Part shown: positions 47,494 to 55,395 of the stretch, piece after piece
Layout of the letters: each line of letters opens with the position of its first letter
Numbering within the stretch: the stretch's first letter is position 1
NCBI RefSeq assembly: GCF_017744955.1
Contig: NZ_JAGIAG010000002.1
Span: 558,001 to 622,000 of the forward strand
DNA from: Dokdonella sp.
GTDB taxonomy: Bacteria > Pseudomonadota > Gammaproteobacteria > Xanthomonadales > Rhodanobacteraceae
Reading direction: 5' to 3'
DNA length: 64,000 nt
Made by a program: the position numbers and the translations under genes
Notes under the pieces: model-generated
What the model saw: only the letters and a program-made list of their open reading frames with translations
The model's database searches: none
Told to the model about the DNA's origin: nothing

Positions 47494-47985
47494 ATGTCGC
47501 AAGCCGCCCGCCAGCACCCGCACCACGATCATCGCCACGATGCCGCCGCGTTCGTCGGCGAGGTCGCCAGCGCCTGCGAATCGCGCGGCCTGCGCCTGAC
47601 GCCGCTGCGCCTGCGCGTGCTCGAGCTGATCGCGGCCGAGGAGAAGCCGGTCAAGGCCTACGATCTGCTCGACCGCCTCAAGGACGAGCACAGCGGCGCG
47701 GCGCCGCCGACGATCTATCGCGCGCTCGACTTCCTGCTCGAGAACCGCTTCATTCACAAGCTCGAATCGATCAACGCCTTCGTCGGCTGCCATCACCCGA
47801 ACGAGGCGCATCAGGTGCCGTTCCTGATCTGCGACGTCTGCTCCGGCGCGGAGGAGATCTGCGACGAGCGCGTCTCGCAGCTGCTCAGCGAGCAGGCGCG
47901 CGAACGCGGCTTCGGCGCGCGTGCGCAGACGCTGGAAGTGCACGGCGTGTGCGCCGATTGCCGCGCGGCGGCGAAGCCGGACTGA
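47494..47985 (+). CDS. zur: Fur-family regulator, probably Zur
   Basis: The 163-residue product has the Fur winged helix (RLTPLRLRVLELIAAEEKPVKAYDLLDRL) and dimerisation domain. Two CxxC pairs (CDVC and CADC) build the structural zinc site; with the His-rich N-terminus (HPHHDHRHD) and CHHPNEAH this favours a zinc sensor, Zur, over Fur. ATG at 47494. No znuABC genes are in the window. TTATCAT is close to the start and may be its -10 box. Confidence 0.8.
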   Translation: MSQAARQHPHHDHRHDAAAFVGEVASACESRGLRLTPLRLRVLELIAAEEKPVKAYDLLDRLKDEHSGAAPPTIYRALDFLLENRFIHKLESINAFVGCHHPNEAHQVPFLICDVCSGAEEICDERVSQLLSEQARERGFGARAQTLEVHGVCADCRAAAKPD

Positions 47986-48409
47986 AGCTTCGGCGGGCGT
48001 CCGGTGACATTCCTCCTCCCGCAAACGGGAGAGGCGACGGCAAGGCAGCGACGGCCGCGGCGCTGTTCTCCCTCTTCCGCTTGCGGGAGAGGGCCGGGGT
48101 GAGGGTTCCTTTGCGAGGCGCTCACTAGCGAGGTTGTCTCCTGCGAGGCTGCCTCACGACTTCCTCACCCGCGCCTTCGGCGCGACCTCTCCCGCAAGCG
48201 GGAGAGGTGACGGCAAGGGGAATGGCGGCGACAGCAGCGCTGTTCTCCCTCTCTCGCTTGCGGGAGAGGGCCGGGGTGAGGGTTCTTTTTTGCGAGGCAG
48301 TCATTGGCGAAGTCGTCTCCTGCGAGGCTGCCTCACCACTCCCTCACCGCGCCTGTGGCGCGACCTCTCCCGCAAGCTGGAGAGATGAATGCCTCGCACG
48401 AGGAATGAG
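47986..48409. repeat. Tandemly duplicated REP-like region, no gene
   Basis: This 424-bp stretch consists of family A repeats. A unit of about 178 bp (CTGCGAGGCTGCCTCAC, CCTCACCCGCGCC, CTCTCCCGC/GCGGGAGAG, GACGGCAAGG, GCTGTTCTCCCTC, GGGTGAGGGTT) appears in two tandem copies (about 48010-48188 and 48189-48366) plus a partial third. No open frame here looks like a protein. Confidence 0.8.
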
Positions 48410-49276
48410 CTAAGCAATCCGCTCCGGCAACCAGCGCATCGCGAACTCGCGCAACAGGCGGATCTTCGCCGACCGGCGCAGATCCGGGTGCGTGACGAAC
48501 CACAGATCGGTACGGATCTCCTCGAACGTTCCCGGCAGCCGCTGCACGCCCGCCGCCGCCTCGGCGAGATAGCAAGGCAACAACGCGCGCCCGATGCCCG
48601 CCTGGCAGGCCGCCAGCGCCGCCGGCAGCGAGTTGACGCGCATCGCGATGCGTTGCGGTGGTACGTGCGTGCGCAGCCAGCGCGCCGACGAGAGATGCGC
48701 CAGCGTGTCGTCGAAACCGATCCAGTCCGCGTCCGCCGGCGCGAGGTCGTCGCCGTGGTCGGCCGGCGCGTACGCCGCGGTGGCGATCGCACCGATGCGC
48801 CGGGCCGACAGGCCGTCCGGTGGCGTGGCGCTCGCGCGCAGCGCGACCTCGGCTTCCGGCTGCTGCAGGCTGAAGAACGCATTCGCGACGACCAGGTCGC
48901 AGCGCAGCGCCGGATGCGCCGCGTGGAATTCGCGGCACAGGCGCGCAGCGAGGCCGGCCAGCGTGTCGGGGATCGTCACGCGGATGCGACCCTCGGTACG
49001 CGCGTCGCGCCCGGCGAGCTGGCGCTGCAGCTCGTCGACGTCGACCAGCAGGCGCTGCGCGCCGACGATCGCCAGCTCGCCGGCCTCGGTCGGCGCGTAG
49101 CCGCGCCGGCTGCGCCGGAACAGCGCGCTGCCGACGCGCGCCTCGATCGCGGCGAGGCGCCGGAATGCGCTGGAATGCTCGATCGCGAGGGCCTTGGCGG
49201 CGCCGGTCAGGCTGCCGTGCGCGCCGATCGCGCGCAGCAGGTCGAGATCGTCGAGGGACAGCCGTTCTTGTCGCAT
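48410..49276 (-). CDS. LysR-type transcriptional regulator
   Basis: The 288-residue protein has the LysR winged helix (LDLLRAIGAHGSLTGAAKALAIEHSSAFRRLAAIEARVG) and substrate-binding domain. It is divergent from the glutathione S-transferase/SMR operon with an 87-bp gap, so it probably controls that operon. ATG at 49276 starts the conserved N-terminus. A GCGGCGCC direct/inverted duplication lies in the gap (49313-49330). Confidence 0.87.
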   Translation of the reverse strand: MRQERLSLDDLDLLRAIGAHGSLTGAAKALAIEHSSAFRRLAAIEARVGSALFRRSRRGYAPTEAGELAIVGAQRLLVDVDELQRQLAGRDARTEGRIRVTIPDTLAGLAARLCREFHAAHPALRCDLVVANAFFSLQQPEAEVALRASATPPDGLSARRIGAIATAAYAPADHGDDLAPADADWIGFDDTLAHLSSARWLRTHVPPQRIAMRVNSLPAALAACQAGIGRALLPCYLAEAAAGVQRLPGTFEEIRTDLWFVTHPDLRRSAKIRLLREFAMRWLPERIA

Positions 49277-49363
49277 CTGCAAGCAATCCTTGTGCGTACG
49301 CCGTGTTGGAACGCGGCGCCGCGGCGCCGAAATTGGCGGCTCCACACACCTAAGGAGTCCGTC

Positions 49364-49993
49364 ATGAAACTCTACTTCACTCCCGGCACCTGCTCGCTGG
49401 CGCCGCACATCGTGCTGCGCGAACTCGGTCTGGACGCGGAACTGCGCCGCGTGCGCCTCGGCGCCGACGCCGTCGTCCTCGCCGACGGCCGCGACTACCG
49501 CACGCTGAACCCGCTCGGCTACGTGCCCTTGCTCGAACTCGACGACGGCAGCCTGCTCAGCGAAGGCGTCGCGATCCTGCTGTACCTCGCCGATCTGGTG
49601 CCGCAAGCCGGGCTGGCTCCGCCGGCGGGAACGCGCGAACGCGTCGAGCTGCATCGCTGGCTGACCTTCATCAGCGCCGAGCTGCACAAGTCGTTCAGTC
49701 CGTGGCTGTTCCACCCCAAATACGGCGAGCAGGCTGCCGAGGTCGCGCGAACGCGCATCGCGCAGCGCTTCGCCCTGGTCGAGCGGCACCTGCGCGATCG
49801 GGACTTCCTGCTCGGCGAGCGCTTCGGCATCGCCGACGCCTACCTGTTCACGATCGCCGACTGGGCGCGCGCGACCCGCATCTCGCTGGAGCCGTATCCG
49901 CACCTCGCCGCCTATCTCGAACGCGTGCGCGGCCGCGACAGCGTGGCGAGCGCCTTGCGCCTGGAGAAGGCCGCCGCGGCGGAGCAGCGATGA
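49364..49993 (+). CDS. Glutathione S-transferase, beta-class-like
   Basis: The 209-residue protein has the N-terminal thioredoxin fold with MKLYFTPGTCSLAPHIVLRE; Cys10 in GTCSLAPH is the typical cysteine of beta-class bacterial GSTs. The C-terminal helical domain ends in YPHLAAYLERV. AAGGAG is seven bases before the ATG. The stop overlaps the start of the SMR gene (GATGAG), so the two are coupled. A detoxification role is likely; substrate unknown. Confidence 0.9.
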   Translation: MKLYFTPGTCSLAPHIVLRELGLDAELRRVRLGADAVVLADGRDYRTLNPLGYVPLLELDDGSLLSEGVAILLYLADLVPQAGLAPPAGTRERVELHRWLTFISAELHKSFSPWLFHPKYGEQAAEVARTRIAQRFALVERHLRDRDFLLGERFGIADAYLFTIADWARATRISLEPYPHLAAYLERVRGRDSVASALRLEKAAAAEQR

Positions 49994-50319
49994 GCGCCTC
50001 CGCCGCCTGGGCGATGCTGATCGTCGCCGGCATCGTCGACGTGGTCTGGGCCACGACGATGAAACTCTCGCACGGCTACACGCGACCGCTGTGGACGATC
50101 GTCTCGCTGCTGGCGCTGGCGACGTTCGTGTTCCTGCTCGGGCGCGCGCTGACCGCCTTGCCGGTCGGCAGTGCCTACGCGGTGTGGACCGGCATCGGCG
50201 CAGCCGGCACCTTGCTCGCCGGGGCATTCTTCTTCGCCGAGGCACTGACGCCGCTGCGTCTTTCCGGCGTCGGCCTGATCGTGTTCGGCGTCGTCCTGCT
50301 GCATTCGGCGAAGGCCTGA
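49990..50319 (+). CDS. SMR-family transporter, SugE/Gdx-like with Glu-to-Asp change
   Basis: The 109-residue, four-helix membrane protein resembles SugE/Gdx guanidinium exporters more than EmrE (LPVGSAYAVWTGIGAAG). At the key acidic position of helix 1, where SMR proteins have Glu (LLEVVWA in SugE), it has Asp (IVDVVWATTMK). This residue binds proton and substrate, so coupling or specificity may be altered. It is translationally coupled to the GST gene; a joint detoxification function is plausible. No guanidine riboswitch is visible upstream of the operon. Confidence 0.85.
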   Translation: MSASAAWAMLIVAGIVDVVWATTMKLSHGYTRPLWTIVSLLALATFVFLLGRALTALPVGSAYAVWTGIGAAGTLLAGAFFFAEALTPLRLSGVGLIVFGVVLLHSAKA

Positions 50320-50360
50320 GATCGGCCTCGCCCGAGAAACGGCACTCGCCGAGCCGCGGA

Positions 50361-50420
50361 GTGCGCAGAGGTCGACAAGTTCTTTCTCTGCGCCTTTGCG
50401 CCTCTGCGAGAAATCCCTCC
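50361..50420. repeat. CGCAGAGG-type interspersed repeat (family B), copy 1
   Basis: GTGCGCAGAGG, then TTCTCTGCGCC and TTTGCGCCTCTGCGAGAAA. The same words in a longer inverted form occur at 53810-53910. This type of repeat is scattered between genes in many bacteria. Confidence 0.7.
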
Positions 50421-50431
50421 GCGCGACCTGC

Positions 50432-51115
50432 CTATCCGTCGAGCGCCGGCGTGATGATCGAGACCCACAGCGCATAGCCGGCCCGATTCATGTGCAGGCC
50501 GTCGGCGCCGAACAACTCGGCGCGCGGACGGCCCTGTGCGTCGAGCATCGGCGCGAACACGTCGACGTAGCCGACGTTGTTCAGCTGCCGCGCGTCGTCG
50601 CGGATCAGCGCGTTCGCCTCGCGCATCGCCGGCAGCAGAGCGATGCGCGACGGGCTCGGCTTGATCGAGACGAACAGGATGCGCGCGTCCGGCAGCCGCT
50701 CGCGCACGGCGCGCACGAAGGCGTCGAAGTCGGCGCGCACCTGCGCCGGCGCGGCGCCGGCGGCGAGGTCGTTGTCGCCGGCGTAGAACACGATCGTGCG
50801 CGGCGTGTACCGCGTGACGAGCTGGTCAACATGCTGCGTGGCGTCGGCGATCGTCGAGCCGCCGAAGCCGCGGTTGAGCACGTGGCGGCCGGGGAAGTCC
50901 TCGGCCAGGCCCGTCCACAGGCGGATCGAGGAACTGCCGACGAAGACGATGCCGCCGGGAGCGGGCGGCTGCGCGCGGTCGGCGGCGGCGAAGCGCTGCA
51001 TGTCCGCTTCCCAGACGTCGGCCGGCGCTCGTTGCGCGGAGGCGGCGCCGCCGAGCAGGAGCAGCGACACCAGCGCCGCGCGGGTGGCGAGGCGGCGGAG
51101 CGGGGCGCACGTCAT
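50432..51115 (-). CDS. Secreted SGNH/GDSL-type hydrolase
   Basis: The 227-residue protein has a signal peptide (LATRAALVSLLLLGGAASA) and the SGNH blocks: FVGSSSIRLW (nucleophile Ser), GFGGSTI, YAGDNDL with the conserved Asn, and DGLHMNRAGY with the Asp-His pair. It should act as an esterase or acetyl-hydrolase in the periplasm. Its ATG overlaps the stop of the upstream ATPase gene (ATGA), so both are in one operon. In this carbohydrate region it may deacetylate a glycoside or oligosaccharide. Confidence 0.85.
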   Translation of the reverse strand: MTCAPLRRLATRAALVSLLLLGGAASAQRAPADVWEADMQRFAAADRAQPPAPGGIVFVGSSSIRLWTGLAEDFPGRHVLNRGFGGSTIADATQHVDQLVTRYTPRTIVFYAGDNDLAAGAAPAQVRADFDAFVRAVRERLPDARILFVSIKPSPSRIALLPAMREANALIRDDARQLNNVGYVDVFAPMLDAQGRPRAELFGADGLHMNRAGYALWVSIITPALDG

Positions 51116-52224
51116 GCGGCTTCCTCCTCCAGACGCAGTTCGCTGTCGTGATCGAAATAGTGCATGCGCGCGGTGTCGTAGCCGAGGCGGATGCGCTCGC
51201 CGGCGCCGGGCAGGTCGTGCGGCGGCACGCGCACGACCAGCTCGCCGCCGCCGCAGGCGAGGTTCAAGAACGCCTCGTTGCCGACCGGCTCGACCGTCTC
51301 GACCTGCGCCGGCAGGCCATCGGCCTCGCCGTCGCGGGCCGGATGCAGATCCTCGGGACGCAGTCCGACGATCAGCTCGCGGCCGATGCGGCCGCGCAAC
51401 GTCCGCAGCAGCGCCGGCGGCGGCGCCAGCGGCAGCTCGACGCCGTCGGTGACGCGCAGACGCAGGCCGCCTTCGCCGTCGACCAGCGTGCCGTGCAGCA
51501 GGTTCATCTTCGGGCTGCCGAGGAAGGTCGCCACGAAGGTGTTGACCGGGCGCTCGTACAGTCGCATCGGCGTGTCGATCTGCTGGATGCGGCCGTCCTT
51601 CATCACCACGATGCGATGGCCGAGCGTCATCGCCTCGATCTGGTCGTGGGTGACGTAGATCATCGTCGCGTCGAGCTGGCGATGCAGCTTGGCGATCTCC
51701 ACGCGCGTGGACAGGCGCAGCTTGGCGTCGAGGTTGGACAGCGGCTCGTCGAGCAGGAACACCGCCGGCTGGCGCACCAGGGCGCGGCCGAGCGCAACGC
51801 GCTGGCGCTGGCCGCCGGACAATTGCGCCGGCTTCAACGGCAGCAGGCGGTCGAGATCGAGCATCGCCGACGCCTCGCGCACGCGCCGCTCGACGTCGCC
51901 CTTCGGCGTGCCGCGCAGCTTGAGTCCGAAGGCGAGGTTGTCGGCCACGCTCATGTGTGGGTACAGCGCGTAGTTCTGGAACACCATCGCGATGTCGCGG
52001 TCGCGCGGCGAGACCTCGTTGACCACGCGCTCGCCGATCGTCAGCGTGCCCGAGGTGATCGATTCCAGCCCGGCGATCATGCGCAACAGGGTCGACTTGC
52101 CGCAGCCGGACGGGCCGACCAGCACCAGCAGCTCGCCGTGCGCGATGTCGAAGCTGGCATCGGCGACGCCGACGTAGCCGTTGTCGTAGACCTTGCGCAG
52201 CTGATCGAGTCGGACGCTGGCCAT
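51112..52224 (-). CDS. MalK/UgpC-type sugar ABC transporter ATPase
   Basis: The 370-residue protein has Walker A GPSGCGKST at 37-45, Q-loop MVFQNYALYPHMSV, signature LSGGQRQR, Walker B VFLLDEPLSNLD, H-loop VTHDQIEAMTLG, and a C-terminal OB-fold regulatory (TOBE) domain. This is the energy subunit of sugar importers. No permease or binding protein is next to it, so it must serve transporters encoded elsewhere. It is divergent from the GH1 gene and overlaps the SGNH hydrolase gene. Confidence 0.9.
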   Translation of the reverse strand: MASVRLDQLRKVYDNGYVGVADASFDIAHGELLVLVGPSGCGKSTLLRMIAGLESITSGTLTIGERVVNEVSPRDRDIAMVFQNYALYPHMSVADNLAFGLKLRGTPKGDVERRVREASAMLDLDRLLPLKPAQLSGGQRQRVALGRALVRQPAVFLLDEPLSNLDAKLRLSTRVEIAKLHRQLDATMIYVTHDQIEAMTLGHRIVVMKDGRIQQIDTPMRLYERPVNTFVATFLGSPKMNLLHGTLVDGEGGLRLRVTDGVELPLAPPPALLRTLRGRIGRELIVGLRPEDLHPARDGEADGLPAQVETVEPVGNEAFLNLACGGGELVVRVPPHDLPGAGERIRLGYDTARMHYFDHDSELRLEEEAA

Positions 52225-52446
52225 GCTTTCCCGGATTGCCGATGGCGGAGGACGAAAAGATTGAAGCACGAGGAACGCGAACGGCACGAACGAGCGCAGG
52301 CGCGAACTTGCGGATTCCTGCTGCCTCGCCGGCCGCGTCCGGCGGCTCCTCGCCGCAGAGCTTTTGCTTCGCAAAGCGCTGGGCTACACTGAATGTAATC
52401 GTTTTCATCCGCGCATTTCCAGCATTTTGAAGGGCAAGGCGAACCG
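52225..52446. promoter_or_regulatory. Control region between MalK-like ATPase and GH1 beta-glucosidase
   Basis: This 222-bp divergent region holds the promoter area for the GH1 gene: TACACT at 52385-52390 with TTTGCT sixteen bases upstream. The LacI-like site at 52394-52407 would overlap the transcription start. A GCTTTTGC/GCAAAGC inverted repeat lies near 52360-52380. Confidence 0.5.
52394..52407. promoter_or_regulatory. LacI/GalR-type operator candidate
   Basis: TGTAATCGTTTTCA has a central CG step and the TGnAAnCG/CGnTTnCA half-sites of LacI-family operators. It lies 40 bp before the GH1 start and just after the -10 box, an ideal repression position. No LacI gene is in the window. Confidence 0.5.
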
Positions 52447-53802
52447 ATGAGCAAGGACTACCAGTTTCCGCCGGACTTTTTGTGGGGCAGCGCGACCTCG
52501 GCCTACCAGATCGAGGGTTCGCCGCTGGCCGACGGCGCCGGGCCGAGCATCTGGCATCGCTTCGTGCGCACGCCAGGGATGGTCAAGGACGGCGACACCG
52601 GCGACGTCGCCTGCGACCACTACCGGCGCTACAAGGACGACGTGAAGCTGATGCGCGATCTCGGTCTCAAGGCCTACCGCTTCAGCGTGGCCTGGGCACG
52701 CGTGATGCCCGAAGGCCGCGGGCGAGTGAATCCGGGCGGCCTGGATTTCTACGAGCGCCTGGTCGACACCCTGCTCGAGAACGGCATCGAGCCGCTGCTG
52801 ACGCTGTACCACTGGGACCTGCCGGCCGCGCTCGACGACCGCGGCGGCTGGCTGAACCCCGACGTCGCGCACTGGTTCGCCGACTACGCCAGCGTGATGT
52901 ACCGCAGGCTCGACGGCCGCGTGAAGCGCTGGGCGACCTTGAACGAGCCGTGGGTCGTCACCGACGGCGGCTATCTGCACGGCGCGCTCGCGCCGGGGCA
53001 TCGCAACCGCTTCGAGGCGCCGATCGCCAGCCACCACCTGCTGCGCTCGCACGGCGCGGCGGTGCAGGCGTATCGCGCCGAAGGCAAGCACGAGATCGGC
53101 CTGGTGGTGAACCTCGAACCGAAGTATCCGGCCAGCGACAGCGCCGAGGACCGCGCCGCCGTGCAGCGCGCCGACGCCTACATGAACCGCCAGTACCTCG
53201 ATCCGGTGTTCTTCGGCCGCTATCCGGACGAGATGAAGGAGATCTTCGGCGAAGCTTGGCCGGAGTGGCCGGAGGAAGACTACGCGCTGATCCGCCAGCC
53301 GATCGACTGGCTCGGCTTCAACTACTACACGCGCAGCGTGACGCGCCACGACGAGCATGCCTGGCCGCTGCGCGCCGGCGTCGTGCGCCAGCATGCGACC
53401 TACAGCGAGACCGGCTGGGAAGTCTTCCCGCAGGGACTCACCGATACGCTCGCCTGGCTGCGCGACCGCTACGGCAATCCGCCCGTCTACATCACCGAGA
53501 ACGGCTCGGCCTTCTACGATCCGCCGACGGTGGAAGGCGACACGCTCGACGATCCGCTGCGCGTGGACTACCTCAGGAAGCACCTGCGCGCGATCCACGA
53601 CGCGATCGGGCAGGGCTGCGACGTGCGCGGCTACATGGCCTGGTCGCTGCTCGACAACCTGGAATGGTCGCTCGGTTTCTCCAAGCGCTTCGGCATCGTG
53701 CACGTCGACTTCCAGACGCAGAAGCGCACGCCGAAGGCAAGCGGCCGCTTGTATGCGAAGATCGTTGCCTCGAACGGACGTGCCTTGTCGGAGTCGGCGT
53801 AA
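52447..53802 (+). CDS. GH1 family beta-glucosidase
   Basis: The 451-residue enzyme hydrolyses beta-glucosides or related beta-glycosides. GH1 motifs are clear: FLWGSATSAYQIEG at residues 11-24, the acid/base Glu167 in TLNEPWV and the nucleophile Glu351 in ITENG. No signal peptide, so cytoplasmic; substrate must be imported first. It heads a sugar-use region with G6P dehydrogenase, glucokinase and the Entner-Doudoroff enzymes downstream, separated by a family B repeat. Confidence 0.92.
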   Translation: MSKDYQFPPDFLWGSATSAYQIEGSPLADGAGPSIWHRFVRTPGMVKDGDTGDVACDHYRRYKDDVKLMRDLGLKAYRFSVAWARVMPEGRGRVNPGGLDFYERLVDTLLENGIEPLLTLYHWDLPAALDDRGGWLNPDVAHWFADYASVMYRRLDGRVKRWATLNEPWVVTDGGYLHGALAPGHRNRFEAPIASHHLLRSHGAAVQAYRAEGKHEIGLVVNLEPKYPASDSAEDRAAVQRADAYMNRQYLDPVFFGRYPDEMKEIFGEAWPEWPEEDYALIRQPIDWLGFNYYTRSVTRHDEHAWPLRAGVVRQHATYSETGWEVFPQGLTDTLAWLRDRYGNPPVYITENGSAFYDPPTVEGDTLDDPLRVDYLRKHLRAIHDAIGQGCDVRGYMAWSLLDNLEWSLGFSKRFGIVHVDFQTQKRTPKASGRLYAKIVASNGRALSESA

Positions 53803-53809
53803 CAAAAAG

Positions 53810-53910
53810 CCGTTCTCTCGCAGAGGCGCAGAGGCCGCAGAGAAAGACGAGGAAGAATCCGCAGAGTCTTTATTCTCTGCGTTCTCCGCCTCTCTGCGAG
53901 AAACCCGCCG
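53810..53910. repeat. CGCAGAGG-type interspersed repeat (family B), copy 2, large inverted repeat
   Basis: CTCTCGCAGAGGCGCAGAGG and CGCAGAGAA at one end face TTCTCTGCG and CCTCTCTGCGAGAA at the other, with an A-rich spacer. The two arms pair over about 35 bp. It lies between the GH1 gene and zwf and may reduce read-through. Confidence 0.8.
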
Positions 53911-53943
53911 TTCGGCGCGTCCCAACTTTCGGAGAGCCTGCGA

Positions 53944-55395
53944 GTGCACGACACGCTGCTGCTGTTCGGCGCCACCGGCGATCTCGCCGCGCGGCAACTG
54001 TTTCCCTCGCTGCTGCACCTGCTGCGCGACCGGCTGCTGCCGGAGGATTTCCGCATCGTCGCGGTCGCCCGGCACGACTACGACGACGACGGCTTCCGCG
54101 CCTGGCTCGGCGAGCGCCTGGCCGACCAGGAGAACGGCGCCGACGTGCGCGCCGAGCTGCTGCGCCGGATCGAGTACGTCGCGGTCGACCTCAGCAAGCC
54201 CGAGGCGATCGCGCAGACCCTGCGCGGCTACGCCGACGGCCATCGCTGCGTCAGCTACCTGTCGACGCCGCCGTACCTGTTCGTGCCGATCGCGCAAGGC
54301 CTGAAGGCGGCCGGCCTGCTCGAGGAGCCGTCGCGGCTGGTGCTCGAGAAGCCGATCGGCAGCGACCTCGAATCGGCGCGCGCGATCAACGCCGCGCTCG
54401 GTGCCTGCCTCAGCGAAGACCGCATCTTCCGCATCGACCACTACCTCGGCAAGGCGGCGGTGCAGAACCTGCTCGCGCTGCGCTTCGGCAATACCCTGCT
54501 CGAAGCGGTCTGGCACCACCGCTGGATCGAATCGGTCGACATCCTTGTCGCGGAGACCGCCGGCGTCGACGGTCGCGAGAGCTACTACGCCGACTACGGC
54601 GCGCTGCGCGACATGGTGCAGAACCACGTGCTGCAGCTGCTCTGCCTGATCGCGATGGAGCCGCCGGCCTCGCTCGAGGCGGCGGTGCTGCGCGACGAGA
54701 AGCTGAAGGTGCTGCGCGCACTCAGACCGTTCCGCGCCGACAGCGCGCTGACCGATTCGGTGCGCGGACGCTACGAGGCCGGCCTGATCGACGGCGAGCC
54801 GGTGCGCGGCTTCTCGCTGCAGGCGGTGCAGGCGCGCGAGCCGGTCGAGACCTTCGTCGCGCTGCGCGCCTCGATCGACAACTGGCGCTGGGCCGGCGTG
54901 CCGTTCCGCCTGTGCACCGGCAAGCGCCTGGCCGAGCGCGTGACCCAGGTGGTGGTCACGTTCCGGCCGACCTCGCACTGGGTATTCGAGAAACCTCGCC
55001 GTGAGCGTGCCACGCCGAACCGCCTGGTGCTGCGCCTGCAGCCGCAGGAGAACGTCGAGCTCGAGCTGATGAGCAGCCTGGCCGGGCCGGAGTGGGGCGC
55101 GCTGGAGCTGCAACCGCTGCCGCTGGACCTGTCGATGCCGACCGTGCAGCGGCGCATCGCCTACGAGCGCCTGCTGCTCGACGCGCTGAACGGCAACTCG
55201 ACCTTGTTCGTGCGCAGCGACGAGGTCGAGGCGGCGTGGACCTGGATCGACAGCATCATCGCCGCCTGGCGCGAGGCCGAGGCGCCGATCCTGCCGTACA
55301 TGGCCGGCTCGTGGGGACCGGCCGCGGCGGCGAACTTCCTGCCGCAGGCGCCGGCGCGTTCGCTCGGCGCGCAGCGACAGCGGCGTACGCCGTGA
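53944..55395 (+). CDS. zwf: Glucose-6-phosphate dehydrogenase
   Basis: The 483-residue enzyme oxidises glucose 6-phosphate to 6-phosphogluconolactone with NAD(P)+. The nucleotide-binding start LLLFGATGDLAARQLFP and the active-site RIDHYLGK at residues 163-170 (His166) are present. GTG at 53944 has CGGAGAG upstream. Its stop overlaps the GTG of glk, giving tight coupling. Confidence 0.94.
   Translation: MHDTLLLFGATGDLAARQLFPSLLHLLRDRLLPEDFRIVAVARHDYDDDGFRAWLGERLADQENGADVRAELLRRIEYVAVDLSKPEAIAQTLRGYADGHRCVSYLSTPPYLFVPIAQGLKAAGLLEEPSRLVLEKPIGSDLESARAINAALGACLSEDRIFRIDHYLGKAAVQNLLALRFGNTLLEAVWHHRWIESVDILVAETAGVDGRESYYADYGALRDMVQNHVLQLLCLIAMEPPASLEAAVLRDEKLKVLRALRPFRADSALTDSVRGRYEAGLIDGEPVRGFSLQAVQAREPVETFVALRASIDNWRWAGVPFRLCTGKRLAERVTQVVVTFRPTSHWVFEKPRRERATPNRLVLRLQPQENVELELMSSLAGPEWGALELQPLPLDLSMPTVQRRIAYERLLLDALNGNSTLFVRSDEVEAAWTWIDSIIAAWREAEAPILPYMAGSWGPAAAANFLPQAPARSLGAQRQRRTP

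Noticed and set aside
49277-49363. Guanidine riboswitch in front of the GST-SugE operon
   Set aside because: No guanidine-I, -II or -III consensus (such as ACGR hairpins) is visible; only a GC-rich palindrome and a normal ribosome-binding site.
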